A stretch of DNA of 64,000 nt from Arthrobacter sp. B1I2 (GTDB lineage Bacteria; Actinomycetota; Actinomycetes; Actinomycetales; Micrococcaceae). The stretch is from contig NZ_JAUSYC010000001.1 in assembly GCF_030816485.1 (NCBI RefSeq), forward strand, positions 1,984,001-2,048,000. The letters run 5' to 3'. The stretch's first letter is position 1, and every line of letters starts with the position of its first letter. Of the stretch, positions 36,678 to 45,529 are shown piece by piece. A model generated the notes under the pieces. That model was not told where the DNA came from. It saw only the letters and a program-made list of their open reading frames with translations, and made no database searches. Made by a program: the position numbers and the translations under genes.

Positions 36678-39257
36678 GTGGGTATGGCACGGGGAACGCT
36701 TCGGATCTTCCTGGGCGCGGCAGCAGGGGCCGGCACCACGTACTCCATGCTGCGGGAAGCACACAGCCTCCTGGCTGCCGGCAGGGACGTCGCCGTCGGC
36801 ATCGCCGAGGACCACGGCCGGCAGGAAACCATGACATGCCTCGGCGGGCTCGACGTCGTCGGACCGCGGCTCTTCGAGGACGCTCACGGGGCGCAGGTGC
36901 CCGAGCTTGACGTGGAGGCGGTGCTGGCGCGGCAGCCGGACGTTGCCGTCGTCGATGAATATGCGCACGTTAATGCCCCGGGCAGCAGGAATGAACACCG
37001 TTGGCAGGACATCGAGGAACTTCTGGCGGCGGGGACGGACGTGCTGACAACCCTCACCGTCCAGCACATAGCCTCACTGAAAGACGTTGTTGCAGCAGTA
37101 ACCGGCGAACCGGGCGATGAAACGGTCGCGGACGCCGTGGTGCGGCGCGCCGACCACATCGAGCTGGTGGATATAGCACCGGAACTCCTGCGCCAGAGGG
37201 TGGCCGACGGGAAGGTCTACCCGAAGGACAGGATCGAGGCTGCCCTGGCCAACGGGTTCCGCCTGGGCAACCTCATCGCCCTCCGTGAAATCGCCTTGAT
37301 CTGGCTGGCGGACCGGGTGGATGAAGGCCTGGCGAGCTACCGGGAGAGCCAGGGAATCACTGCCACCTGGCCCGCGCGGGATCGGGTCGTGGTAGGGCTC
37401 AGTGGTGGCCCCGAAGGGGAAATGCTCATCAGGAGGGCATCCCGGATCCTGTCCAGGGTCAACGGGGGCGACCTGCTGGCCGTGCATGTGCGGCGGGCGG
37501 AGGAACGCGCCGCCACGTCAGGCCAGTTACTGGACGCGCAGCGGCACCTGGCCACCGACCTCGGCGGCACCTGCCACACGGTGTCCGGGGAGGACACGGC
37601 GGAGTCGCTCCTGCAATATGCCCGCAGCGTCAACGCCACGCAAATCGTCATCGGGGCCTCGCCCGGACGTCTGTGGGAACGGGTCCTTGGCATCGGAGTG
37701 GGTTCCAAGGTGGTCCGGGGTTCCGGGGACATCGACGTGCACATCGTGTCCCATCCCCAGGGCGGCGGTGGCCTGCCCAAGCCGGCACCCGGCGGGCTGG
37801 GCCGTGCGCGCACCATCATCGGCTTCGTCCTGGCCGTACTCCTGCCGGTCCTGCTGACGGCAGCCCTTGCCGTCAGCCCGGACCTGAACCTCGCCACCCA
37901 TGCACTCGTGCACCTGACCGGGGTGATGGCGGTGGCCTTCATCGGGGGCCTGTGGCCGGCAGTGCTCGCAGCCGTCCTGGGTTCGCTGCTGCTCAACTAC
38001 TTCCAGACGGACCCGGTGGGAACCCTCAACATCAGTGATCCGCAAAACGTCTTCGCACTGCTGGTCTTCCTGGGCGCGGCGGTGGCCGTCTCCCTGGTGG
38101 TGGGCCTGTCCGCGAGGCGGGCACGGGAGGCCCTGCGTGCACGCGCGGAAGCCACCACCCTGGCGGACCTCGCCCACGACGCGCTCCTCGCCGACGACAC
38201 CGTCGCGGCGTTCATGGACAAGCTCCGGGAGACCTTCCAGGTCCGGTCCGCCGGGTTGTTCACGGTCTCGGAACGCGCCGGATCGGCGTGGGAACTTCAG
38301 GCCTGTGCGGGCGACGCGCCACCACCCTCCCCGGACGCCGTGTCGTTGACGGACAGCGTGGAGCTTGCCGATGCCCGGACGGCCCTGGTCCTCTCCGGGC
38401 GGGCCCTGACAGCCGGTGACCGGCTCCTCCTGGCCGCCCACGGGGCCCACCTCCTGCTGCTGCGCCAACGCCATGCCCTTCAGCGCACGCTGCAAAGCAC
38501 CACTAAAATGGCCGAGGGCAACAACGTCCGCACAGCCATCCTTGGGGCCGTTGGCCACGACCTGCGCACCCCGCTGGCCGGGATAAAGCTGGCCGTCACG
38601 GCCCTGCGGCGCCAAGGCCGCAGGCTGCCGGAGGAGGTGCAGGCCGAGATGCTCGGGACGATCGAGTCCTACACTGAACGCCTGGATGCCCTGATCTCCA
38701 ACCTCCTGGACATGTCCCGGATATCCAGCGGTTCGGCTGCGCCACTGACGGCCCCGGTCACATGGCGCGATGCGATCGAGGACGCGTTGCGCGGACTCCC
38801 GGCGGACCGCATCCGGATTGACCTCGCCCCCGGCATGCCCGCCGTGGACGCCGATCAGGGGATGCTGGAGCGGGTCATCGCCAACATCGTGGAGAACGCG
38901 CTCAAGTATGCGCCGGATTCGGACGTCATCATCGTTGGTGTCTCGGCGGGGACCAGGGGAGCGGACGACGGCGGCACACGGTTCGGCGAGTTGCACATCG
39001 TCGATCACGGGCAGGGTGTGCCCGCTGCCGCCGTCGACGGCATGTTCCAGCCCTTCCAGCGCCTTGACGATGCTCCCGTTGGCCTCGGCATGGGGCTTGG
39101 CCTCGCCGTCGCGAAAGGCTTCACCGAGGCCATGGGCGGCCAGTTGCTGGCCGAGCCGACCCCCGGCGGAGGACTGACAATGATTATCCGCCTGCCGCTC
39201 CCGTCTGGACCGGCGGTTTCCGCCCTTCGCCCGACAGCAGGCACCAGCACCTCATGA
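36678..39257 (+). CDS. kdpD: KdpD sensor histidine kinase with altered P-loop
   Basis: The 859-residue protein follows the KdpD plan. An N-terminal KdpD domain (RIFLGAAAGAGTTYSML, then VVDEYAHVNAPGSRNEHRW and TTLTVQHIASLKDVV), a USP-like domain (about 235-355), four TM helices (about 375-490), GAF, then HisKA (VGHDLRTPLAGIKLAV, His about 623) and ATPase domain (GLGMGLGLAVAKG). The usual P-loop GKT is GTT, so the Walker lysine is missing. GTG 36678 is 8 nt after AAGGGG; ATG 36684 is the alternative. Its stop overlaps the kdpE start by 4 nt. No KdpFABC genes are here; a KimA-like transporter follows instead. Confidence 0.9.
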   Translation: MGMARGTLRIFLGAAAGAGTTYSMLREAHSLLAAGRDVAVGIAEDHGRQETMTCLGGLDVVGPRLFEDAHGAQVPELDVEAVLARQPDVAVVDEYAHVNAPGSRNEHRWQDIEELLAAGTDVLTTLTVQHIASLKDVVAAVTGEPGDETVADAVVRRADHIELVDIAPELLRQRVADGKVYPKDRIEAALANGFRLGNLIALREIALIWLADRVDEGLASYRESQGITATWPARDRVVVGLSGGPEGEMLIRRASRILSRVNGGDLLAVHVRRAEERAATSGQLLDAQRHLATDLGGTCHTVSGEDTAESLLQYARSVNATQIVIGASPGRLWERVLGIGVGSKVVRGSGDIDVHIVSHPQGGGGLPKPAPGGLGRARTIIGFVLAVLLPVLLTAALAVSPDLNLATHALVHLTGVMAVAFIGGLWPAVLAAVLGSLLLNYFQTDPVGTLNISDPQNVFALLVFLGAAVAVSLVVGLSARRAREALRARAEATTLADLAHDALLADDTVAAFMDKLRETFQVRSAGLFTVSERAGSAWELQACAGDAPPPSPDAVSLTDSVELADARTALVLSGRALTAGDRLLLAAHGAHLLLLRQRHALQRTLQSTTKMAEGNNVRTAILGAVGHDLRTPLAGIKLAVTALRRQGRRLPEEVQAEMLGTIESYTERLDALISNLLDMSRISSGSAAPLTAPVTWRDAIEDALRGLPADRIRIDLAPGMPAVDADQGMLERVIANIVENALKYAPDSDVIIVGVSAGTRGADDGGTRFGELHIVDHGQGVPAAAVDGMFQPFQRLDDAPVGLGMGLGLAVAKGFTEAMGGQLLAEPTPGGGLTMIIRLPLPSGPAVSALRPTAGTSTS

Positions 39258-39937
39258 GGACCGTACTGGTAGTCGACGACGAGCCGCAGCTCCTGCGCGC
39301 CCTCCAGGTCAATTTGGAAGCGGAGGGGTACCGGGTGCTTACCGCGCTGGACGGGCTGGCCGCCCTGAAGCATGCGGAGGGCGGCCATCCGGATGTCATG
39401 GTGCTGGACCTTGGCCTGCCGGACATCAACGGTGTGGACGTGATCACCAGGATCCGCCGCACCAGCAGTATGCCCATCATCGTGCTGTCCGCCCGGCACG
39501 GGTCCGTGGACAAGGTTCGGGCCCTCGATGCCGGCGCGGATGACTATGTGACCAAGCCGTTCGGCCTGGATGAACTCCTGGCCCGGCTGCGGGTTGCCGG
39601 CCGCCGGAAGGGCGGGCCGGAGGCGGCGGACACCGGGCCCGCCATCGACGTGGGGGATTTCGAGGTGGACCTGGCAAACCGGAAGGTGACGCGTGCGGGG
39701 CAAGCGGTCCGGCTCACCCCGCGTGAGTGGGCCATCCTGGAACTGCTGGTGCGCAACCCCGGTCGTCTCATCACGCAGCAGCAGATGCTCGGGAAGGTCT
39801 GGGGCCCCGGCTACGACAACGAGACCCATTACCTCCGTGTCTACATGGGCCAGTTGCGCCGCAAGCTGGAGACGGACCCGGCCCGTCCCCGGCACCTGCT
39901 CACGGAAGCGGGAATGGGGTACCGCTTCGAGCCGTGA
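39254..39937 (+). CDS. kdpE: KdpE response regulator
   Basis: The 227-residue OmpR-type regulator has a receiver domain with acid pocket VVDDE, phosphoacceptor Asp in MVLDLGLPD (about residue 54), and [13 protein letters not shown] winged-helix DNA-binding domain follows, with [27 protein letters not shown] and the late [18 protein letters not shown]. Its start overlaps kdpD by 4 nt. It is presumably phosphorylated by KdpD in response to low K+ or ionic stress. The transporter gene 142 nt downstream is its probable target, since the Kdp pump genes are absent here. Confidence 0.93.
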   Translation: MRTVLVVDDEPQLLRALQVNLEAEGYRVLTALDGLAALKHAEGGHPDVMVLDLGLPDINGVDVITRIRRTSSMPIIVLSARHGSVDKVRALDAGADDYVTKPFGLDELLARLRVAGRRKGGPEAADTGPAIDVGDFEVDLANRKVTRAGQAVRLTPREWAILELLVRNPGRLITQQQMLGKVWGPGYDNETHYLRVYMGQLRRKLETDPARPRHLLTEAGMGYRFEP

Positions 39938-40079
39938 CGTGCCGCCGCAGGTGCCCGCCCGCCGTCGTACGTCACGCGTAAAGGAATCATCAAGAAACCG
40001 CTGTTTCCCGCTTCAGCCTTTTTCGCCGGTGCTAGCTTCGCAGTGGTCGCGGTGCAAAGGGCAGCGCGGAAAGGCAGAC

Positions 40080-42056
40080 ATGACCACGTTGAGCAGGCCT
40101 CCGGCGGATCCCTCCGCGCCCCACCCGCACGGCAGGAAGGCTCTCGAGGACTGGCTGTTGTTTGGGCTGCAGGACAGCAAGGGTGCCCACCCGGGCCCGG
40201 GCGGCGTGCCGACGCAGCACGAAAAGAAGCATTCGTGGTGGCAGGTCATGTGTCTTACGGGCGTGGACTACTTTTCCACGCTGGGCTACCAGCCGGCCAT
40301 CGCGGCGCTGGCGGCCGGGGTCATCTCCCCGCTGGCCACCCTCGTGCTGGTGGCGGTGACCCTGTTGGGCGCCTTGCCGGTGTACCGCAGGGTTGCCGGT
40401 GAAAGCCCGCGCGGTGAAGGTTCCATTGCCATGCTTGAGCGGCTGCTGCCACGGTGGGGAGGCAAGCTCCTGGTGCTGGTTCTCCTCGGGTTCGCCGCCA
40501 CTGACTTCATGATCACCATGACCCTCTCGGCAGCCGACGCCACCGCGCACCTGATCCACAATCCCGTTGCCCCCGGCTGGCTGCAGGACCAGAACGTCCC
40601 CGTCACGCTCGTTCTGCTTGCCCTGCTGGCGGCGGTGTTCCTGCGTGGATTCAAGGAAGCGATCGGCGTCGCCGTGGTCCTGGTGGTCCTTTACCTGGGC
40701 CTGAACGCGGTGGTGGTGGTTGCCACCCTGATGCAGGTCGTCACCCACCCCGCGGCCATGGGCAACTGGTGGACCAATATGTGGGTATCCCACGGCAACC
40801 CCCTGATGGCCGTGGCCATCGCGCTGCTGGTGTTCCCCAAGCTGGCCCTGGGCCTGTCCGGCTTCGAAACCGGCGTTGCGGTGATGCCGCAGGTCCGGGG
40901 AGCTGCTGACAACACGGAGGAAAACCCGGCGGGCCGCATCCGCGGGGCCCGGCGCATGCTGACCACCGCCGCGGCGATCATGAGCGTCTTCCTGCTGACC
41001 ACCAGCTTCATTACGGTTGTCTTGATTCCGGAACAGGAATTCCAGCCCGGCGGCCAGGCAAACGGCCGTGCCCTGGCCTTCCTGGCGCATGAATACCTCG
41101 GCGTCGGGTTCGGCAGTGTCTATGACATCAGCACCATCGCCATCCTCTGGTTCGCGGGCGCCTCAGCTATGGCCGGCCTGCTGAACCTGGTACCGCGGTA
41201 CTTGCCCCGCTACGGCATGGCTCCTGCCTGGGCCAAGGCTGTACGGCCCCTGGTGCTCGTCTTCACCCTGATCGGTTTCCTGATTACGTTTATTTTCAAC
41301 GCCGACGTCGACGCCCAGGGCGGCGCGTATGCCACCGGCGTCCTGGTGCTGATGACCTCCGCGGCCGTGGCCGTAACGTTGTCGGTGCGCCGGCGCGGGC
41401 AGCGGAAGCTCACCTTCGGCTTCGGCGCCATCTCCGTGGTGTTCGCGTACACCACGGTGGCCAACATCTTCGAACGGCCTGAAGGCATCCGGATCGCGGC
41501 GATCTTCATCCTCGGCATCATCGTCATCTCACTGCTGTCACGGGTCCGGCGTTCCTTTGAGCTGCACGCCACCCGGGTGCATTTGGACCAGCAGGCCCTG
41601 GAGTTCATGTCCAGCACCCTGGACGGGCCAATTGCGATCATTGCTCATGAGCCGCTGCGGATGTCCGCCGAGGCATACCGCGACAAACTCGAGTCGGCCA
41701 TCGAGGTCAGCCACCTCCCGCTGGCGGGCGACGCCCTGTTCCTCGAGGTCATTGTGGACGATTCCTCGGACTTCGAAACGGAACTGTACGTCCGCGGAGT
41801 GAAGCGCCACGGATACCACATCCTGGAAGTCCACGGGCCCGTGGTTCCCAACACCATCGCCTCCGTACTGCTGCACATCAGGGACGTCACCGGGCTCATG
41901 CCGCACATTTACTTCCGCTGGACGGAGGGCAATCCCATCACCAACCTGGTGCGCTTCCTGTTCCTGGGCGAGGGCGAAATTGCGCCGGTGACCAGGGAGG
42001 TGCTGCGCGAGGCCGTCCCGGACGTCACCCAGCGCCCATGGGTCCACGTCGGCTGA
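40080..42056 (+). CDS. KimA-like APC potassium transporter
   Basis: The 658-residue protein has about 12 membrane segments starting near residue 55 ([20 protein letters not shown], a KimA/KUP-type first helix). A cytosolic domain of about 150 residues follows after [19 protein letters not shown]-type transporters with this plan include KimA, a high-affinity K+:H+ symporter inhibited by c-di-AMP. The ATG at 40080 follows AAAGG; the first 40 residues are polar. It follows kdpDE, as expected for a K+ importer regulated by KdpE. K+ specificity is inferred from the family and the neighbours. Confidence 0.85.
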   Translation: MTTLSRPPADPSAPHPHGRKALEDWLLFGLQDSKGAHPGPGGVPTQHEKKHSWWQVMCLTGVDYFSTLGYQPAIAALAAGVISPLATLVLVAVTLLGALPVYRRVAGESPRGEGSIAMLERLLPRWGGKLLVLVLLGFAATDFMITMTLSAADATAHLIHNPVAPGWLQDQNVPVTLVLLALLAAVFLRGFKEAIGVAVVLVVLYLGLNAVVVVATLMQVVTHPAAMGNWWTNMWVSHGNPLMAVAIALLVFPKLALGLSGFETGVAVMPQVRGAADNTEENPAGRIRGARRMLTTAAAIMSVFLLTTSFITVVLIPEQEFQPGGQANGRALAFLAHEYLGVGFGSVYDISTIAILWFAGASAMAGLLNLVPRYLPRYGMAPAWAKAVRPLVLVFTLIGFLITFIFNADVDAQGGAYATGVLVLMTSAAVAVTLSVRRRGQRKLTFGFGAISVVFAYTTVANIFERPEGIRIAAIFILGIIVISLLSRVRRSFELHATRVHLDQQALEFMSSTLDGPIAIIAHEPLRMSAEAYRDKLESAIEVSHLPLAGDALFLEVIVDDSSDFETELYVRGVKRHGYHILEVHGPVVPNTIASVLLHIRDVTGLMPHIYFRWTEGNPITNLVRFLFLGEGEIAPVTREVLREAVPDVTQRPWVHVG

Positions 42057-42465
42057 GCGGAGGTTCCGCCGTCGTCCCGTCCTTGTGTTCCGGTCCTGCC
42101 ACGTGCGCAATGGCGGCCGCAACCCGGGCGGCATCCGCCAGGCTCATGGGGACATTCGCGCGGAACGCGGCCTCGGCGTCGTCCTCCAATACGCCTGCGG
42201 CCAGTACCACTACATGCACCATGTCGCCGTAGGAATCATTGCAGGCGAGGATGTCGCCCAGGACTTTGTGCCCGTGGTCGCCCGATGACGGCCAGGGTTG
42301 GAAGATGACCCACCAGGGGTCTCCGGCCGGGTCCGGGAAGGTGTAGCCCCCGGCGGGATGAAGGGCGCGGCCGTTCACGCCGCGGCCGCCGTAGCCCTCC
42401 ACGGACCCGGCCGCCGCCGCAAACCTGACCCTGCCGCGGTCTTCAGGCGCCTCATCCCAACGCAT
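42025..42465 (-). CDS. Hypothetical protein, convergent overlap with transporter
   Basis: The 146-residue protein starts [15 protein letters not shown] after GGGAG. It has a Gly/Trp-rich middle ([33 protein letters not shown]) and a helical end ([23 protein letters not shown]). I recognise no family. The predicted product is soluble and acidic with no signal peptide. The 3' end overlaps the last 32 nt of the transporter gene on the opposite strand. A second in-frame ATG at 42486 would add seven residues. Expression is uncertain, but codon use looks coding. Confidence 0.62.
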   Translation of the reverse strand: MRWDEAPEDRGRVRFAAAAGSVEGYGGRGVNGRALHPAGGYTFPDPAGDPWWVIFQPWPSSGDHGHKVLGDILACNDSYGDMVHVVVLAAGVLEDDAEAAFRANVPMSLADAARVAAAIAHVAGPEHKDGTTAEPPLSRRGPMGAG

Positions 42466-42617
42466 CTGCGCTCCCTGCCTCCACATACTGCCTATGTCTC
42501 CATCAAAAGGCCCTAGCTGCGAACCGGGGGCTTCCGGGGTGTTTTTTGACGGACTTTTTACACCCCCTCCGGCCTCGGCTGGGCCTGGCGGCCGGCCGCC
42601 GCACAATAATGGGACCC

Positions 42618-43136
42618 ATGGACAGCCCCGTAACCATCCGCCCCATGTGTCCCGACGACTGGGACGCCGTCCACGCGATTTATGCCGCCGGCATCGCCAC
42701 GGGCGAGGCGACCTTCGAGAGCGAGCCGCCCACCTGGGAAGTGTTCGACGGCGGCCGCTTGCCTGAGCACCGCCTCATCGCCGAAGATGCGGGCCGGGTT
42801 TTGGGCTGGGCGGCCGTGACGCGTGTTTCCTCCCGGGAGGTATACCGGGGCGTCGTCGAGCACTCCATCTATGTTGCGCCGGAAACCCACGGCCGGGGCG
42901 TGGGCCGGCTCCTCCTGAACGCCCTGATCGACTCCACGGAGGCAGCAGGGATCTGGACCATCCAGTCCAGCATTTTCCCGGAAAACACGGCCAGCCTCGT
43001 CCTGCACCAGCGCCTCGGCTTCCGGGTGGTGGGAACCAGGGAACGGATTGCCCGGATGAGCCACGGACCCAAGGCCGGGCACTGGCAGGACACGCTGCTG
43101 CTGGAACGCCGCAGCCAAGTGGCCGGGACGGAATAA
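42618..43136 (+). CDS. GNAT acetyltransferase, phosphinothricin-acetyltransferase-like
   Basis: The 172-residue GNAT fold has DDWDAVHAIYAAGIATGEATFESEPPTWEVFDG at the N-terminus and the acetyl-CoA loop VAPETHGRGVGRLLLNALI (the RGxGxG-type motif). IWTIQSSIFPENTASLVLHQRLGFRVVGTRERI follows. This set matches PAT/Bar-type and methionine-sulfoximine N-acetyltransferases rather than generic GNATs. The physiological substrate is usually another amine such as an amino acid analogue. ATG 42618; ATG 42609 is also possible. It converges on map, 3 nt away. Confidence 0.87.
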   Translation: MDSPVTIRPMCPDDWDAVHAIYAAGIATGEATFESEPPTWEVFDGGRLPEHRLIAEDAGRVLGWAAVTRVSSREVYRGVVEHSIYVAPETHGRGVGRLLLNALIDSTEAAGIWTIQSSIFPENTASLVLHQRLGFRVVGTRERIARMSHGPKAGHWQDTLLLERRSQVAGTE

Positions 43137-43139
43137 CGC

Positions 43140-43913
43140 TTACCGCGAGGGCAGGGTCAGGATTTCGGCGCCGTCCTCGGTGATGGCGATGGTGTGCTCC
43201 GTGTGGGCCGTCCGGCAGCCGGTGGCGCTCCGAAGCGTCCACCCGTCGTCGTCCGTCACCAGCTCCGCCGTGTCCGCCATAACCCACGGCTCCAGCGCCA
43301 GCAGCAGGCCGGGCCGCAGCTTGAAGCCGCGGCCGGGCCGGCCGGTGTTGGGCACGTGCGGGTCCTGGTGCATGGTGGAGCCGATGCCGTGGCCGCCGAA
43401 CTGTGTGTTGACGGGGTACCCCGCGTCAATGAGGACCCGGCCGATGGCATACGAGATGTCACCGATCTTGGCCGAAGGCCCCGCCGCGGCTATTCCTGCA
43501 GCAAGCGCCCGCTCGGTGGTCTCGATCATCGCCACGCTCTCCGCCGGCCGGGATTCCCCAACAATGAAGCTGATGGCGGCATCCGCGGCAATCCCGTTCT
43601 TGACGACGGCGAGGTCCAGGGTAAGCAGGTCGCCGTCGGCCAGCGCGTAGTCATGGGGCAGTCCGTGCAGCACGGCATCGTTGACGCCCGTGCAGATGTA
43701 GTGGCCAAACGGGCCCCGGCCGAACGACGGCGCGTAGTCCACGTAGCAGGACTCGGCCCCGGCCCCGGTGATCATCTCCTTGGTCCACTGGTCGATGTCC
43801 AGCAGGTTGGTACCCACGGCGGCGCGGCTCTTCATCGACTGCAGGATGTCGGCCACCAGGGCACCCGTTTCGCGGGCGCGCTCCACCTCAGCGGGATTAA
43901 GGATCTCGATCAT
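43140..43913 (-). CDS. map: Type I methionine aminopeptidase
   Basis: The 257-residue enzyme removes N-terminal Met. It has the five metal ligands in family places: the Asp pair in LTLDLAVVKNGIAADAAISF, His in GGHGIGSTMHQDP, Glu in LLALEPWVM and Glu in TEHTIAI. The N-terminal stretch IEILNPAEVERARETGALVADIL is typical of the actinobacterial type Ia enzymes without the extra zinc-binding extension. I use ATG 43913, 6 nt after GAAGGG; a TTG at 43940 is less likely. Most actinobacteria have two map genes; which this is cannot be told. Confidence 0.93.
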   Translation of the reverse strand: MIEILNPAEVERARETGALVADILQSMKSRAAVGTNLLDIDQWTKEMITGAGAESCYVDYAPSFGRGPFGHYICTGVNDAVLHGLPHDYALADGDLLTLDLAVVKNGIAADAAISFIVGESRPAESVAMIETTERALAAGIAAAGPSAKIGDISYAIGRVLIDAGYPVNTQFGGHGIGSTMHQDPHVPNTGRPGRGFKLRPGLLLALEPWVMADTAELVTDDDGWTLRSATGCRTAHTEHTIAITEDGAEILTLPSR

Positions 43914-44022
43914 GGGGCGCCCTTCATCTGTGGCAGACAACTACAGGGGCCATCATATTGGCCGCGCACCATGGGGCAGCAAGGGGCGGACTGCGCCAGC
44001 TGGATTCCGGGCTGTTGCCAAG

Positions 44023-44060
44023 GACATAGATGAGTGTAAATATTTATGTGTGTCTATGTC
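44023..44060. promoter_or_regulatory. ArsR operator-like palindrome overlapping arsR start
   Basis: A 38-bp imperfect inverted repeat is centred between 44041 and 44042: GACATAGA...TAAAT against ATTTA...TCTATGTC, 13 of 19 paired positions matching. It is A/T-rich in a GC-rich region and covers the GTG at 44050 and ATG at 44056. ArsR-type operators are A/T-rich palindromes of this kind. Binding would block transcription at the initiation region. Confidence 0.65.
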
Positions 44061-44412
44061 TATGTCTTTGGAGTTGACCCCCGTCCAGGCGGCGGCGTGC
44101 TGCGCGCCGTTGGCCCGGGAGCCTTTGTCGGAGCCGGAAGCGGAAGGGATTGCCCCGCTGCTGAAGGCGCTGGCCGATCCGGTCCGGCTGCGGCTGATGT
44201 CCATGGTCGCCTCGCATGAAGGCGGCGAAGCCTGCGTCTGCGACCTGAACGACGCCTTCGAGTTGTCCCAGCCCACCATCAGCCACCACCTGAAGATCCT
44301 GCATGAGGTGGGATTGCTGGACCGGGAGAAGCGCGGCGTCTGGGTCTACTACCGTGCCCGCACCGAAGCCCTGCAGAACCTGGCCGCCCTGATCGGCGGG
44401 CAGGCCAAGTGA
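44056..44412 (+). CDS. arsR: ArsR-family arsenic-responsive repressor
   Basis: The 118-residue winged-helix repressor has the ArsR core LKALADPVRLRLMSMV, recognition helix ELSQPTISHHLKILHEVGLLDREKRGVWVYY and an N-terminal Cys pair C15-C16 plus C60 and C62 (ACVCDLND). The C15/C16 plus second-site Cys geometry resembles the As(III) site of Corynebacterium ArsR1, which differs from the C-x-C site of E. coli ArsR. ATG 44056 or 44062 could start translation. It overlaps the aquaporin gene by 4 nt and is first in a four-gene arsenic operon. Confidence 0.93.
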   Translation: MSMSLELTPVQAAACCAPLAREPLSEPEAEGIAPLLKALADPVRLRLMSMVASHEGGEACVCDLNDAFELSQPTISHHLKILHEVGLLDREKRGVWVYYRARTEALQNLAALIGGQAK

Positions 44413-45110
44413 ACGTGCTGTCCCGGCAGGTGGCAGCTGAGTTTGTTGGCACCGCGTTCCTGGTGATGGCGGTGGTCGGCTCGGGCGTGATGGCGTCGCG
44501 GCTTTCCCCGGACGACGCCGGGCTGCAGCTTTTGCAGAACAGCCTCGCCACGGGTGCCGCGCTGGTGGTGTTGATTCTCGCGCTGCAGCCGGTGTCGGCG
44601 TCGTTCAATCCAGTGGTGACCCTGGTGGAACGGGCGATGGGCATCATCGATACCCGGACAGCCGCCGGACTGATTGTCGGGCAGGTCCTGGGCGGCCTGG
44701 CCGGGACTGTGGCGGCAAACCTGATGTTTGGACTGGATGCGGTGGCGTTTTCGACGCACCAGCGCACCGGGCCCGCGCTCTGGCTGGGCGAGGTTATCGC
44801 CACGGCAGGGCTGCTGCTGGTCATCTTCGGCACCATCCGTTCGGGCCGTGCTGACCGGGTGGCGTTCGCCGTCGGCGGGTACATCACCGCCGCCTACTGG
44901 TTCACCAGCTCCACCAGCTTCGCCAACCCGGCGGTGACCATCGCCCGTACCCTCACGGACACCTTTGCCGGCATCGCACCGCCGTCGGCCCCGGCCTTTA
45001 TCCTCGCGCAGCTGCTGGGCGGTGCCGCCGCGTACGTCCTGGTCCGCTTCCTCTACCCCTCCCTCGCCGCTGTTTCCGCTCCGGCGGCTGACCGAAAGGT
45101 GCTCTCATGA
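44409..45110 (+). CDS. MIP-family channel of the arsenic operon (AqpS-like)
   Basis: The 233-residue MIP-fold membrane protein starts at GTG 44409, overlapping the arsR stop. The first NPA-like motif is changed to SFNPVVT (NPV) and the second is FANPAVT, an ordinary NPA. Small-residue substitutions there are common in arsenic-linked aquaporins. AqpS-type channels release arsenite by diffusion after ArsC reduction, replacing an ArsB pump. Its position between arsR and arsC supports that. The C-terminal 20 residues are basic and Ala-rich. The channel specificity itself is inferred from context. Confidence 0.9.
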   Translation: MNVLSRQVAAEFVGTAFLVMAVVGSGVMASRLSPDDAGLQLLQNSLATGAALVVLILALQPVSASFNPVVTLVERAMGIIDTRTAAGLIVGQVLGGLAGTVAANLMFGLDAVAFSTHQRTGPALWLGEVIATAGLLLVIFGTIRSGRADRVAFAVGGYITAAYWFTSSTSFANPAVTIARTLTDTFAGIAPPSAPAFILAQLLGGAAAYVLVRFLYPSLAAVSAPAADRKVLS

Positions 45111-45517
45111 GCCACAAGCCCTCCGTCCTGTTCGTCTGCGTCCACAACGCCGGCCGCTCCCAGATGGCGGCCGCCTTCCTGACTACCCTCTCCCGGGGTG
45201 CCATCGAGGTCCGCTCCGCCGGATCCCAGCCCGCTGAGAAGGTCAACCCCGCCGCCGTCGAGGCCATGGCCGAGGTGGGCATCGACATGTCCGCGGAGAT
45301 CCCCAAGATCCTGACCACCGAGGCCGTGCAGGACTCGGACGTGGTGATCACCATGGGCTGCGGCGACGAATGCCCCTACTTCCCGGGCAAACGCTATGAA
45401 GACTGGGTCCTGGAGGATCCCGCCGGCAAGGGCGTGGACTCGGTCCGGCCCATTCGCGACGAGATCAAGACCCGCGTCGAAGCCCTGATCGCCTCACTTA
45501 TTCCGGCGCAGATCTGA
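45107..45517 (+). CDS. arsC: Low-molecular-weight phosphatase-type arsenate reductase
   Basis: The 136-residue enzyme has the P-loop CVHNAGRS (Cys 11, Cx5R), then TTEAVQDSDVVITMGCGDECPYFPGKRYEDWVLEDPAGK with a Cys pair. The Asp in EDPAGK matches the general acid. It reduces arsenate to arsenite; the C-terminal thiol partner may be mycothiol or thioredoxin. The pair CGDEC is the thioredoxin-type feature, and mycothiol-dependent ArsC proteins of actinobacteria differ there. ATG 45107 overlaps the aquaporin stop by 4 nt. The assignment as arsenate reductase rests on the P-loop and operon. Confidence 0.93.
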   Translation: MSHKPSVLFVCVHNAGRSQMAAAFLTTLSRGAIEVRSAGSQPAEKVNPAAVEAMAEVGIDMSAEIPKILTTEAVQDSDVVITMGCGDECPYFPGKRYEDWVLEDPAGKGVDSVRPIRDEIKTRVEALIASLIPAQI

Positions 45518-45529
45518 AACGAGGACAAC

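Noticed and set aside
42546..42617. Longer N-terminus for the GNAT acetyltransferase
   Set aside because: The in-frame extension is Arg/Pro-rich intergenic sequence, and the family starts at the MDSPVTIRP region.
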